Of a stretch of 56,773 nucleotides of DNA, positions 1 through 8,449 are shown in pieces. Made by a program: the position numbers and the translations under genes. Numbering within the stretch: the stretch's first letter is position 1; every line of letters starts with the position of its first letter. The notes under the pieces were generated by a model, which searched no databases, was not told the origin of the DNA, and saw only the letters and a list, made by a program, of their open reading frames with translations. Source of the stretch: Pseudomaricurvus sp965662505. GTDB lineage: Bacteria; Pseudomonadota; Gammaproteobacteria; Pseudomonadales; Cellvibrionaceae. The DNA lies in the NCBI RefSeq assembly GCF_965662505.1, contig NZ_CBFIHX010000008.1, positions 1-56,773 of the forward strand, given 5' to 3'.

Positions 1-1
1 A

Positions 2-112
2 GAACAACGGGCCAATCAGCCTTCTGGGGAAGATACCTACGAGGCGGAAGGTAACATTTATTTTTCTGTCATTGATATGTACGCTGAGAATGAAGTCAGA
101 GATCACTTCTAA
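2..112 (+). CDS. C-terminal end of an unidentified protein (partial)
   Basis: An open frame enters from the left edge and ends at TAA 110-112, leaving 36 residues that finish in ...YAENEVRDHF. The fragment is acidic and hydrophilic, with no membrane segment. It is too short to assign to a family. The start lies outside the window. Confidence 0.5.
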   Translation, partial: EQRANQPSGEDTYEAEGNIYFSVIDMYAENEVRDHF

Positions 113-522
113 TTGAATTGCTGACCAGATGCTTAAAACATCTACCGATCACAACCCGTAATTGCTTATTATTTAAACTTCTATTTTCTCAACATGTAAA
201 CTGTTAGTTTTGATGGCTGGACAGCGCTTTATTCATGATCTATCAAGCTTTGGCCAGGCCCCACTGAACACACCCCAGTAACAATCAAACCGAAGATACT
301 CATTATTAATCTGAAAGTTCAATATTTCAAGAAATGTGTATTTATGCGACATTTTCAATTCAGATTTCTTCAGGTGAAGCAACTAAAGGGTTTTCCGCTA
401 CTCAACGTGCCTCACAAACAGAACGGGGATGTAATCACTTGGAAAAAACCGCCTGATCAACTAGGCTGAAGCTATCAAAATGACTTACCCAATACGCAAA
501 CATCCAATTCAGGAGTGTTAAT
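113..522. other. Intergenic region upstream of the YqjD-like operon
   Basis: About 410 bases that are AT-richer than the surrounding genes. I find no convincing open frame, RNA gene or intrinsic terminator. The right end holds a possible promoter (439-467) and a good ribosome binding site, AGGAG at 511-515, seven bases before the ATG at 523. The rest is unexplained. Confidence 0.4.
439..467 (+). promoter_or_regulatory. Possible sigma-70 promoter of the YqjD-like operon
   Basis: TTGGAA (439-444), a 17-base spacer and TAGGCT (462-467) resemble a weak sigma-70 promoter about 55 bases before the first gene of the operon. Only spacing and partial consensus support it. A stationary-phase sigma factor could also act here, as for yqjD in E. 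coli. Confidence 0.3.
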
Positions 523-807
523 ATGCCCACTGCGGAGAAAAAAAACGACGAACTGACTGCCAGTAAGGAATCGGTTATAGAGGCCTACGACAAGCTCATG
601 GAAGCTAAGGGTCACTTTCGTAAAGCGGCCGAAGCGGCAGGCATGGATTTGAAGCACGACGCCGTTGAGCATCTGACGAAAGGACGCGAGAAGGCCGGCG
701 AACTGAGCACACAAGCCGACGCCTATATGCGAGAAAAGCCTCTTGCCACATTGGGTATCGCATTTGCCGCTGGCTTCATCATTTCACAGCTGTTCTCGCG
801 AAAATAA
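523..807 (+). CDS. YqjD/ElaB-like (DUF883) C-terminally anchored protein
   Basis: A 94-residue protein: a charged, helical, coiled-coil-prone N-terminal part (about residues 5-70, rich in Glu, Lys and Ala) and a single C-terminal hydrophobic segment (about 74-92, PLATLGIAFAAGFIISQLF) ending in two basic residues. This is the DUF883 architecture of E. coli ElaB, YqjD and YgaM, inner-membrane tail-anchored proteins that bind ribosomes in stationary phase. The start is fixed by AGGAG seven bases upstream. A Holin-X/YqjE-like gene follows, matching the yqjD-yqjE-yqjK order in enterics. The family call is firm; a ribosome-related role here is inferred from homologues. Confidence 0.8.
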   Translation: MPTAEKKNDELTASKESVIEAYDKLMEAKGHFRKAAEAAGMDLKHDAVEHLTKGREKAGELSTQADAYMREKPLATLGIAFAAGFIISQLFSRK

Positions 808-811
808 CTCC

Positions 812-873
812 TTGTTCAACATACATAGCCTTACAGCCTTGCTCTATACAGCCCTATAGCCTTGTTCAATACA
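812..873 (+). repeat. Imperfect short repeats between the first two operon genes
   Basis: Three related stretches lie in the 86-base gap: TTGTTCAACATACA (812-825), TTGCTCTATACA (839-850) and TTGTTCAATACA (862-873), separated by GCCTT/GCCC elements. They look like remnants of a roughly 25-base tandem duplication. No open frame or terminator structure is evident. Confidence 0.5.
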
Positions 874-893
874 GACAATTCAAGAAGTCATAA

Positions 894-1385
894 ATGACAG
901 AGAACCGCGATGCAGAAGACCTGCTGAGCACTCCGCAAGAACAGGAGACAACAGAGCCCCCCCAGGGACTCGCCGGGGCCGCTGATACTTGGTCAGATTG
1001 GATACAGCAAGCCACCACGGCAGGCTCCAAGTTAGCCGAATTGTTTACTCTGGAACTTCAGCTTGCTCTGACCGATGCCAGACGCATGCTGTTCTTGCTG
1101 ATATTGGCGCTACCGATCCTCTTTCTGGCGTGGTTTGGCTTCGCCTGCCTGATTGCCTGGTTGATAGGTGATTACTGGAATTCTGTCGCCTTGGGCCTGC
1201 TCGGCTTTCTAATACTGCAGCTTGGCGTCCTATTGCTGATGAGAGGGCTGTGGCGGCGTTATAAACGCAGTCTGTCTCTGCCACTGACACGCGAGCACCT
1301 GCAAGCGTTTATGGGCGACGCATCTAGAGGCGACACTTCCACACGAGAAGCAGATCACAATGAAGCGCGCACGCCTGATACGTAA
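894..1385 (+). CDS. Phage-holin superfamily (Holin-X / YqjE-like) membrane protein
   Basis: 163 residues. A hydrophilic N-terminus (1-60) precedes two close transmembrane helices (about 66-91 and 97-118) and a basic then charged tail. This is the layout of the YqjE/Actinobacterial Holin-X (DUF1469) family, which is chromosomal and generally not linked to prophage lysis. It follows a YqjD-like gene and overlaps the next gene by 26 bases, so the genes are probably cotranscribed. The amphipathic stretch before the first helix (ELFTLELQLALTDARR) is typical. Exact function is unknown; a membrane-stress or envelope role is inferred. Confidence 0.75.
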   Translation: MTENRDAEDLLSTPQEQETTEPPQGLAGAADTWSDWIQQATTAGSKLAELFTLELQLALTDARRMLFLLILALPILFLAWFGFACLIAWLIGDYWNSVALGLLGFLILQLGVLLLMRGLWRRYKRSLSLPLTREHLQAFMGDASRGDTSTREADHNEARTPDT

Positions 1386-1629
1386 AATCCAAAAACAGGA
1401 TCAACAACTCAATGACCTGCTTGCGCCCTTCCGCGAGAGCAGAGATAGCTCATTACAAGCCTTGGACAACCTGAATCCCTGGCTACTTGTAGCCACTGGC
1501 CTTGCTGCCGGGTTAATCGCTGGACGCCTGGGATTGAGCAGTGCCTACACAATCAGCGCCATGGGGTTTAAAGTACAACCTCTGATACAGACGGTAATCA
1601 CGCAATGGATGGGCACAACCAGCGAATGA
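1360..1629 (+). CDS. Small membrane protein, YqjK-like position
   Basis: 89 residues: a basic, Gln-rich N-terminus and one or two short hydrophobic stretches (about 42-56, LLVATGLAAGLIAGR, and a weaker one after it). It starts inside the end of the previous gene (26-base overlap), with a GAGAAG-like ribosome site just before ATG 1360. Its stop TGA overlaps the ATG of the next gene (ATGA at 1626-1629), so translation is probably coupled. Position and size match YqjK of the enteric yqjD-E-K group, but sequence similarity cannot be confirmed by eye. No function assigned. Confidence 0.65.
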   Translation: MKRARLIRKIQKQDQQLNDLLAPFRESRDSSLQALDNLNPWLLVATGLAAGLIAGRLGLSSAYTISAMGFKVQPLIQTVITQWMGTTSE

Positions 1630-2780
1630 CGGCAGGGGAAGATTCTCCTCGTTCCATAAACACAGACCGACCAACAAACACGGATTCTGGCGCACCAAAA
1701 ACCATCACACCCAGGACAACCGCTCTCTACTGGCTGCTCGGTTTGGCGCTAATGTACACACTTTATTTCGCCAAAACTCTGCTGATGCCTCTCGTTGTCG
1801 CACTTTTGTTTGCACTGCTTCTCAGTCCCCTGGTCAGAGTCCTCAAACACTACTTCGTGCCACGCACCTTTTCAGCCATTGTGTTACTTGCAGCCATTGG
1901 CGGCCCATTCACTCTATTGGGCATTGAATTGGCAGAACCCGCACAGAAGTGGGCCTCTCGCCTGCCAGAGCTGTCCAATCAGTTGACCCAGGAACTGAAC
2001 AATCTGAACGATTCTGTAAGCCAAAAAGCGAAACCAGCCGCCAAAGAAAAGGGCTTTTTCAGTTTCTTCAGCAGTGAAGAAGAAGCTCCGCCCCCGTCAG
2101 ACGACAACCCGCTGTCCCAACGATTGACGCAAGGCAGCCTTGAAGTTCTGATTTCCGCTTTGAGTGCCACCCCTCTGGTGATTGCTCAATTTCTGACATT
2201 CCTGATCATGACGTTGTTTCTCATGATCTTTGGCCCTCACCTCTACCATCAGGCCACAGAAGTGCTGCCTCAAGTCAAAGACAAACAATACGCCGCCAAC
2301 CTCGTGGATAAAATTCAACGTGAGCTGTCCCGATACATTCTTACCGTAAGCCTGATCAACACCGGACTCGGCATGGTCACTGCGCTGACGCTCTGGCTTA
2401 TGGATTTTGACGACGCCTTGCTGTGGGGTGCTCTGGTAGGGCTGCTGAATTTTGCACCCTATGTCGGCCCACTGATCAGCGTCTGCATTCTAAGCATTGC
2501 CGGTACAGTTCAGTACGGGGTCGGCTGGGACGCCCTGCTTCCGGCCGCTATTTACTTTTCTATCAACCTGCTGGAAGCCCAATTTATCACTCCTCTGGTA
2601 TTGGGCAGACATATGCGCCTCAACCCATTGATGCTGATTTTATGGCTTATACTGTGGGGTTGGTTATGGGGCGCCGTGGGAGTCCTACTGGCCGTCCCAT
2701 TGCTGGTATGTCTGAAGCTGGTCGCCGACCAGCTCAACATTCTCTCTCCGTGGGTGGCACTGATCGAAGCCCCGGCCTGA
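1626..2780 (+). CDS. AI-2E family (PerM-like) permease
   Basis: 384 residues from ATG 1626, chosen because it forms an ATGA overlap with the preceding stop; a TTG 21 bases upstream is possible but less likely. Paired hydrophobic helices open the protein (about 30-90). A soluble, charged loop follows (about 125-180, with a Lys-rich and then Glu/Pro-rich stretch), and then further membrane helices to the end. This is the AI-2E transporter/PerM family (Pfam AI-2E_transport), whose members export signals or exchange Na+/H+; the substrate cannot be read from sequence. It closes the four-gene envelope operon. Confidence 0.85.
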   Translation: MTAGEDSPRSINTDRPTNTDSGAPKTITPRTTALYWLLGLALMYTLYFAKTLLMPLVVALLFALLLSPLVRVLKHYFVPRTFSAIVLLAAIGGPFTLLGIELAEPAQKWASRLPELSNQLTQELNNLNDSVSQKAKPAAKEKGFFSFFSSEEEAPPPSDDNPLSQRLTQGSLEVLISALSATPLVIAQFLTFLIMTLFLMIFGPHLYHQATEVLPQVKDKQYAANLVDKIQRELSRYILTVSLINTGLGMVTALTLWLMDFDDALLWGALVGLLNFAPYVGPLISVCILSIAGTVQYGVGWDALLPAAIYFSINLLEAQFITPLVLGRHMRLNPLMLILWLILWGWLWGAVGVLLAVPLLVCLKLVADQLNILSPWVALIEAPA

Positions 2781-2814
2781 TCACGGATCACTTAATTGAA
2801 CAGGAGTTTGACCT

Positions 2815-3888
2815 GTGAAACTGTTCAATTGCAGCCTCTGCAATCACATCGTATTTTTCGAGAATACCGCATGTGAAAGTTGCGGCGCCTCTCTCGGTTT
2901 TATTCCTGACGAACTGAAAATGCATGCATTTGCATCTGAGCAGGAACAATCATTTACCTCAGAACAAGCTGACTCAAAGATCTCATGGCGCTACTGCGCC
3001 AATCACCAGCACAACGCCTGCAACTGGCTGATCAACGATGACTCCTCAACGGGTTTGTGCCTTGCCTGCGAGCTCAACCGCTATATTCCCAATCTGGGCA
3101 ATGAAGACGACCATGAAGGTTGGCGAGAACTGGAATTTGCCAAACACCGCCTCGTCTACAGTTTGCTCAGGCTCGGGCTACCTATTCACAGCAAGCAAAC
3201 ACGCCCTAAAAAAGGTATCGCATTCGATTTTATCGACACAGAAAAAGCCATACCGGCCGGTGCCGCTCAGATGACCGGGCACAGCCAGGGGCAGATCACC
3301 GTTACGCTGGACGAAGCAGACCCGGCCAAACGGGAAGAATACCTGGGCGCCATGAACGAACGCTACCGAAGACTGCTGGGCCACCTGAGACATGAGATAG
3401 GGCATTACTACTGGGATCTGCTGATCGCGCCGGATCAACAACAGCTGCAGAGCTTTCGCACACTGTTTGGCGATGAGCAGCTTAACTACAGCGAGGCACT
3501 GAACAACCACTACAATCAGGGTTCACCTCCGAACTGGCGCCAGCACTACATCAGCGCCTACGCCACATCACACCCCTGGGAGGATTGGGCCGAAACCTGG
3601 GCGCATTATCTGCACATCATGGACATGCTGGAAACCGCTTACAGTGTGGGGCTGAGCACTGCGCCACCAACCCCTGCACATCAGCCGTTTCTGACCTGTC
3701 AGATTAGCACCGACCCCTACCTAGAAACCGACATCAACGCATTGCTGCAAACGACAGCCACTCTTAGCATCGCCCTGAACAGCCTCAACCGCAGCATGGG
3801 GCTGCAAGATCTGTATCCCTTTATTCTGACAGACACCGTCAAAGAAAAAATCGGCTACATCCATCGGCTGCTGCACCCGGCCTCCTAA
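2815..3888 (+). CDS. Zinc-ribbon putative metallopeptidase (Peptidase_Mx-like)
   Basis: 357 residues. The N-terminus has rubredoxin/zinc-ribbon cysteines (C6, C9, C20, C23) and a second Cys/His set at about 61-85. The central region carries HEIGH at 193-197, the HExxH zinc signature of gluzincin-type peptidases, followed by the tryptophan-rich stretch SHPWEDWAETWAHYLH (about 255), whose Glu and His may supply further ligands. This matches the putative zinc-binding metallopeptidase family (Pfam Peptidase_Mx). No signal peptide, so a cytoplasmic location is expected. It starts 34 bases after the AI-2E gene and could be cotranscribed. Substrate unknown. Confidence 0.8.
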   Translation: MKLFNCSLCNHIVFFENTACESCGASLGFIPDELKMHAFASEQEQSFTSEQADSKISWRYCANHQHNACNWLINDDSSTGLCLACELNRYIPNLGNEDDHEGWRELEFAKHRLVYSLLRLGLPIHSKQTRPKKGIAFDFIDTEKAIPAGAAQMTGHSQGQITVTLDEADPAKREEYLGAMNERYRRLLGHLRHEIGHYYWDLLIAPDQQQLQSFRTLFGDEQLNYSEALNNHYNQGSPPNWRQHYISAYATSHPWEDWAETWAHYLHIMDMLETAYSVGLSTAPPTPAHQPFLTCQISTDPYLETDINALLQTTATLSIALNSLNRSMGLQDLYPFILTDTVKEKIGYIHRLLHPAS

Positions 3889-3912
3889 ACCCGGTCTTCT
3901 AAACCCTGCCGC

Positions 3913-5394
3913 CTAAATCCTGGCGGCAAGCTGTACCCTCTTGTGCACGACGATCAAACCAACCAGCGCAAGCATGCCCACCACAACGCCCACAGGGTCA
4001 GCATAAGACTGAGGAAATCCGAGTCCAATACCTGCGGTTACAATATAGGAAACCGTGACACAGGTACCGACAATGGCGGGCAGACTGACAATCCAGTGAA
4101 AAGCCCCACGATCGAACAAATACTTGGTCGCCAACCAAAGAACACTCGTAGACAGCAACATGTTGGAGAACGCGAAGTATCGCCAGATCAATGAGAAGTC
4201 GATCTTTGTCATAAAGTACGCGATCACCAGAATCGGGAATGCCACCAGCAGTCTGTTGCGCACACTTTGGTGAATATTGAACGCATCTATTATCGTGAGG
4301 CGCAAAGACCGGAAGGCCGTATCACCCGAAGTGATGGGGAAAATCGCTACCGCAATCACCGCCATAATCCCGCCGGCAACGCCCAAATACGTCGAAGCCA
4401 CCTGATTAACCACCAAGCCGGGCCCACCCTGATCCAGCAGCGCTTTTAATTCGACGTAGCCTCCGGGAAATGCCGTGATACCTGCCGTTGCCCATACGCA
4501 GGCAACCAATCCCTCTGAAATCATCGCGCCGTAATAGACCGGGCGAATGTATTTCTCACTGGTCAGACAGCGCGCCATGATTGGCGCCTGAGTTGAGTGG
4601 AAACCGCTGATCGCGCCACAGGTGATCGTCACAAACAGCAATGGCCATATTGGCAGACCATCCGGATTGGGCTTCAGTAATTCATGATGAAGATGACTGT
4701 GATCAAAATAGGAAAAGATGTTTGCCATTTCCGGCATCTGCGGTGCATGTAATAACAACGCGGTACCAATAGAAACCGTCATCACAACCATCAACAAACC
4801 GAACAACGGGTACAGTTTGGTAATGATTTTATCCACGGGCAGCAGAGTGGCCAGAAAGTAATAGCCTAAAATAACCCAGACCCAAAAGGCGTTCTCACTT
4901 AACACTGTGCCCTCGAAGAGATCCAGATTGCTCAACAACCCTGCAGGACTCATGGTGAACACAACACCGACGAAGAACAGCAGCATGGCGGTAAACAACA
5001 GCATGATGCCTTTGAAATAGATATTAAAATAATGTCCGGCAATTTCAGGCATGCTCTTGCCGTCTTCCTTAACGCTTAGCACACCGGAAAAATAATCGTG
5101 AACAGATCCACCAATTACATTACCCAGAACAATCCACACCAGAGCAACGGGACCATAAAGCGCACCGAGTATCGGACCGAAAATCGGACCCACACCCGCA
5201 ATATTCAAAAATTGAATTAAAAACGCTTTAACTGGGTGAACAGGAACGTAGTCAACACCGTCTTCGAATTTCTGCTGAGGTGTTAAAGCTTCAGGATCGA
5301 TGCCTGCCTGACGCTCGACAAAGGGACTGTAAAATTTGTAAGCCAGTATTAACAAGCCAATGCAGACAAAGAAAACCAACATGCTGACCACCAT
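3913..5394 (-). CDS. cstA: Carbon-starvation (CstA) family peptide/pyruvate transporter, short form
   Basis: 493 residues, very hydrophobic, with roughly a dozen membrane helices. CstA hallmarks include FLNIAGVGPIFGPILGALYGP (about residues 62-82; internal sequence given only as a guide) and the following GNVIGGSVHDYFSGVLS region, plus TCGAISGFHSTQAP. CstA proteins import peptides or pyruvate during carbon limitation. E. coli CstA has about 700 residues; this is the shorter form common in other phyla. It lies 164 bases downstream of the ABC transporter ATPase on the same strand, with no obvious terminator between. The family is certain; the substrate is not. Confidence 0.88.
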   Translation of the reverse strand: MVVSMLVFFVCIGLLILAYKFYSPFVERQAGIDPEALTPQQKFEDGVDYVPVHPVKAFLIQFLNIAGVGPIFGPILGALYGPVALVWIVLGNVIGGSVHDYFSGVLSVKEDGKSMPEIAGHYFNIYFKGIMLLFTAMLLFFVGVVFTMSPAGLLSNLDLFEGTVLSENAFWVWVILGYYFLATLLPVDKIITKLYPLFGLLMVVMTVSIGTALLLHAPQMPEMANIFSYFDHSHLHHELLKPNPDGLPIWPLLFVTITCGAISGFHSTQAPIMARCLTSEKYIRPVYYGAMISEGLVACVWATAGITAFPGGYVELKALLDQGGPGLVVNQVASTYLGVAGGIMAVIAVAIFPITSGDTAFRSLRLTIIDAFNIHQSVRNRLLVAFPILVIAYFMTKIDFSLIWRYFAFSNMLLSTSVLWLATKYLFDRGAFHWIVSLPAIVGTCVTVSYIVTAGIGLGFPQSYADPVGVVVGMLALVGLIVVHKRVQLAARI

Positions 5395-5558
5395 TATTAT
5401 TCCGGCGAGAGAAGGTCGTGCAGTTTCGAGAACTTATTAGTTCACATCAAGCTATGAGGCATTAGACCAAGGTCGGGTTGTTTTCTTATAAATTGTACTT
5501 TGGAAAACTCTGCATAAAATGACGCTTAAAGCCTTCATGTTGATGCCATTATGTGTGC

Positions 5559-6638
5559 TCACAAAGCCCTACCGGCCTGATCAAATAAATAGCACATTTC
5601 CGGCAATACCGCCACGGAAACACTCTGCCCTACATCCAAAGTGGTATCCCCTTCTGCTTTAAACACCAACGACCCAAAGGCTTCATGGCGAATATACACA
5701 TAGGCCTCTGACCCCAGATGTTCAACCGCGAACACCTCACCCTTCATTTGCCCCTCATTAACTGCCACGGTAATGTGCTCCGGCCGCAAGCCCAGGGTGA
5801 CACAATCGTTAACGTCCACAGACGCTGAGTCGGACACCTCAGCCTCAACAACCTGCTTATGGCCCACATTGAGAACAAGCCGCTTACCGTTTGTTTCAAG
5901 CACTGTAGCTTTCAGAAAATTCATCTTCGGCGAACCGATAAAACCGGCGACGAATTCATTGCAAGGCGTCTGATACAACTCCAGCGGTGAGCCTACCTGC
6001 TCCATCTTTCCACCATTCAAAACAACAATTCGATCGGCCAGGGTCATTGCTTCAACCTGATCATGCGTCACATAGATCATGGTTGTCCCCAGTTCATGGT
6101 GCAGTCGTTTAAGTTCGAGCCGCGTCTGAACCCGCAGCGCAGCATCCAGATTGGACAGTGGCTCATCAAACAGAAACACTTTGGGCTGGCGTACAATCGC
6201 GCGGCCAATAGCAACACGCTGACGCTGACCTCCGGAAAGCTCTTTGGGTTTACGCTCCAGAAGATGATCTATTTGCAGAGTAGCTGCAGCCGCACGGACA
6301 CGCTCTGAAATGGTACGTTTATCCGCCTTTGCCAGTTTCAAGCCAAACGCCATATTGTCGTAAACGTTCATATGCGGGTATAACGCATAGGACTGAAACA
6401 CCATTGCAACAGCACGTTCGGCGGGAGCCAGATCCGTTACGTCGATATCATCAAAATAAATACAACCGGATGAAACCTCTTCCAACCCGGAAATCAATCG
6501 CAACAGCGTGGACTTTCCACAACCGGACGGACCGACAAACACCGTAAATTCACCATCCTGAATATCAAAATCGACACCCTGGATCACCTCGGTTTTGCCA
6601 AAATCTTTACGAATAGCCTGCATGGAAATCGCAGCCAT
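5559..6638 (-). CDS. MalK/UgpC-type ABC importer ATPase
   Basis: 359 residues. The nucleotide-binding domain shows Walker A GPSGCGKST (36-44), Q-loop FQSYALYPHMNV (about 81-92), signature LSGGQ (134-138), Walker B VFLFDEP (154-160) and switch His in THDQVEAM (192). The C-terminal third (about 240-359) is the TOBE/MalK regulatory domain (LGLRPEHITV). It energises the two permeases encoded just upstream (45-base gap). MalK-type ATPases serve maltose, trehalose, sugar-alcohol or glycerol-phosphate importers; the sugar here is not determined by sequence. Confidence 0.9.
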   Translation of the reverse strand: MAAISMQAIRKDFGKTEVIQGVDFDIQDGEFTVFVGPSGCGKSTLLRLISGLEEVSSGCIYFDDIDVTDLAPAERAVAMVFQSYALYPHMNVYDNMAFGLKLAKADKRTISERVRAAAATLQIDHLLERKPKELSGGQRQRVAIGRAIVRQPKVFLFDEPLSNLDAALRVQTRLELKRLHHELGTTMIYVTHDQVEAMTLADRIVVLNGGKMEQVGSPLELYQTPCNEFVAGFIGSPKMNFLKATVLETNGKRLVLNVGHKQVVEAEVSDSASVDVNDCVTLGLRPEHITVAVNEGQMKGEVFAVEHLGSEAYVYIRHEAFGSLVFKAEGDTTLDVGQSVSVAVLPEMCYLFDQAGRAL

Positions 6639-6683
6639 TTTCCAAAAACTCCTATTGATGATTTAGAGGTTAAAACGGAAAAA

Positions 6684-7526
6684 TTAACCTTTTACCGAGC
6701 CCGCGGTCAGTCCGGAAACAATGCGTCTCTGAAAGATCAGCACCAACACGATCAGAGGTACGGTAACAACAACCGACGCAGCCATAATATTCCCCCAGGG
6801 CAGTTCATAAGCACTGGCACCCGAAATCAGAGCAATCGCTACAGGCACCGTGCGCATTTCACTGGTAAGGGTGAAGGTCAACGCGAACAGAAACTCATTC
6901 CAGGCTGCGATAAAAGCCAATAAACCGGTGGTCACCAGCGCAGGCCCCATCAGTGGCATAAACACATGCCATACAATTGCCAACGGCGATGCACCATCAA
7001 CAATAGCGGCCTCTTCCAGCTCTTTAGGCAGTTCACGCATAAATGTGGTCAACACCCACACTGTGAAAGGCAAAGTGAAAATCATGTAAGACAATGACAG
7101 CGCCCACAGGTTGTTATACAGCCCCAGCGAGTTAATCAGCTCAAACATCCCGGACAAAACCGCCACCTGTGGAAACATCGACACACCCAGAATGACAAAC
7201 AGTAACAGCATGCGCCCGCGAAACTGAATGCGGCCAATCGCATAGGCTGCCGCCAACGCCAAGGCCAGGGAAATCATCACTGTCGATACTGAGACAAATA
7301 ATGAATTAAGTATATTGCGCCCAAAAGGTTGCTCTCGGAACACAGCTACGTAGTTATCCCAGTAGGGATCCCGCGGCCAAAAGTCCACCTGAAACAAAGT
7401 GGCTCCCGACTTCAGGGAGGATACAATAGCCCAGTAAAATGGAAACACCGTGTAAAAAATAATGGCCATTAGCAAGACACAAAAAGCACCTTTACCCAAC
7501 CAGCGCCTGATCTTTTTATTCCACAT
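6684..7526 (-). CDS. MalG-type ABC sugar permease
   Basis: 280 residues from ATG 7526, two bases below the stop of the upstream permease. An upstream alternative start at 7583 would overlap that gene by 56 bases and add a non-membrane leader. Six helices are expected; the EAA loop EEAAIVDGASPLAIVWHVFMP lies near residues 190-210 and contacts the ATPase. The protein ends TAGSVKG, a common MalG C-terminus. It pairs with the MalF-type permease to form the translocation pore. Confidence 0.88.
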   Translation of the reverse strand: MWNKKIRRWLGKGAFCVLLMAIIFYTVFPFYWAIVSSLKSGATLFQVDFWPRDPYWDNYVAVFREQPFGRNILNSLFVSVSTVMISLALALAAAYAIGRIQFRGRMLLLFVILGVSMFPQVAVLSGMFELINSLGLYNNLWALSLSYMIFTLPFTVWVLTTFMRELPKELEEAAIVDGASPLAIVWHVFMPLMGPALVTTGLLAFIAAWNEFLFALTFTLTSEMRTVPVAIALISGASAYELPWGNIMAASVVVTVPLIVLVLIFQRRIVSGLTAGSVKG

Positions 7527-7527
7527 A

Positions 7528-8439
7528 TCAGGACTCCCTGCCGACGCGGGCGATGGATAAATAGATGATCGTAAACATCGCAATAATCAGAAATATCAGT
7601 GTCGATGCCGCCGAGCCGAAACCTAACCCTCCAAAATCAATCAATTGTTGGCGGGCGTATACCGACATGGACATGGTGTTGTGGTTATTGCCACTCATTA
7701 CATAAACCAGATCAAAAACTCGCAGCGCGTCCAGCAACCGAAAAATGATGGCAACCATCAACGTGGGCTTCAGCAGAGGCAGAGTAATACGAAAGAACAC
7801 TTTTAGCGGATGAACTCCGTCAATGCGGGCAGACTCATAAGACTCCTGAGGCAGCATCTGCAGCGCGGCCAAAAGCAACAAGGCCATAAACGGTGTGGTC
7901 TTCCACACATCCACCAAAATAATCGACAACAGCGCCGTTTCCGGCGAAGCCGTCCAGGCCACCGGTTGCTCAATCAGCCCCAGAAACAACAACAGATGAT
8001 TGATCACCCCAAAGACATCGTTATACATCCAGTTCCACATTTGCGCGGATACCACCGTGGGTATGGCCCAGGGAATTAAAATGGCAGCACGGAATCCGCC
8101 TCGCCCCGGGAAGTTCGCATGTAGAGCTAGCGCGATAATCAATCCCAGCACCGTCTCCAAAGAGACCGACACAACGGCGAAGACAATAGTATTCCAGACC
8201 GACGACCACCAGTAGGCGTCCTGTAACAGATAGGTGAAATTATCAAACCCTATAAACTTCGCAGAGTCGGGATCAATCAGACTGGCATCGGTAAAACCCA
8301 AGGCGATGGTTTTGACCAGCGGCCACCCCGCCACCAGCGCCAGCACTATCAACATGGGCGCTAAAAATATCCATGCCCAGCGAACCCGCTGACGGGTCAG
8401 TCTCGATGTTGGACTTTTCTCCTGTTTGCTTATCGCCAT
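7528..8439 (-). CDS. MalF-type ABC sugar permease
   Basis: 303 residues from ATG 8439, which has a GAAG ribosome site and leaves a 10-base gap to the binding-protein gene; a GTG at 8466 would overlap that gene. The first helix (about 25-45) is followed by the conserved FIGFDNFTYLL stretch and five more helices. The EAA loop is ESARIDGVHPLKVFFRITLP (about 205-225). It is shorter than E. coli MalF because it lacks the large periplasmic P2 loop, as in trehalose/sucrose-type importers. Confidence 0.88.
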   Translation of the reverse strand: MAISKQEKSPTSRLTRQRVRWAWIFLAPMLIVLALVAGWPLVKTIALGFTDASLIDPDSAKFIGFDNFTYLLQDAYWWSSVWNTIVFAVVSVSLETVLGLIIALALHANFPGRGGFRAAILIPWAIPTVVSAQMWNWMYNDVFGVINHLLLFLGLIEQPVAWTASPETALLSIILVDVWKTTPFMALLLLAALQMLPQESYESARIDGVHPLKVFFRITLPLLKPTLMVAIIFRLLDALRVFDLVYVMSGNNHNTMSMSVYARQQLIDFGGLGFGSAASTLIFLIIAMFTIIYLSIARVGRES

Positions 8440-8449
8440 CTTAACTTCG

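Noticed and set aside
894..1385. Phage holin, suggesting a prophage
   Set aside because: The Holin-X/YqjE family is a chromosomal family; no endolysin, integrase or phage structural genes are nearby and the operon context matches yqjD-E-K.
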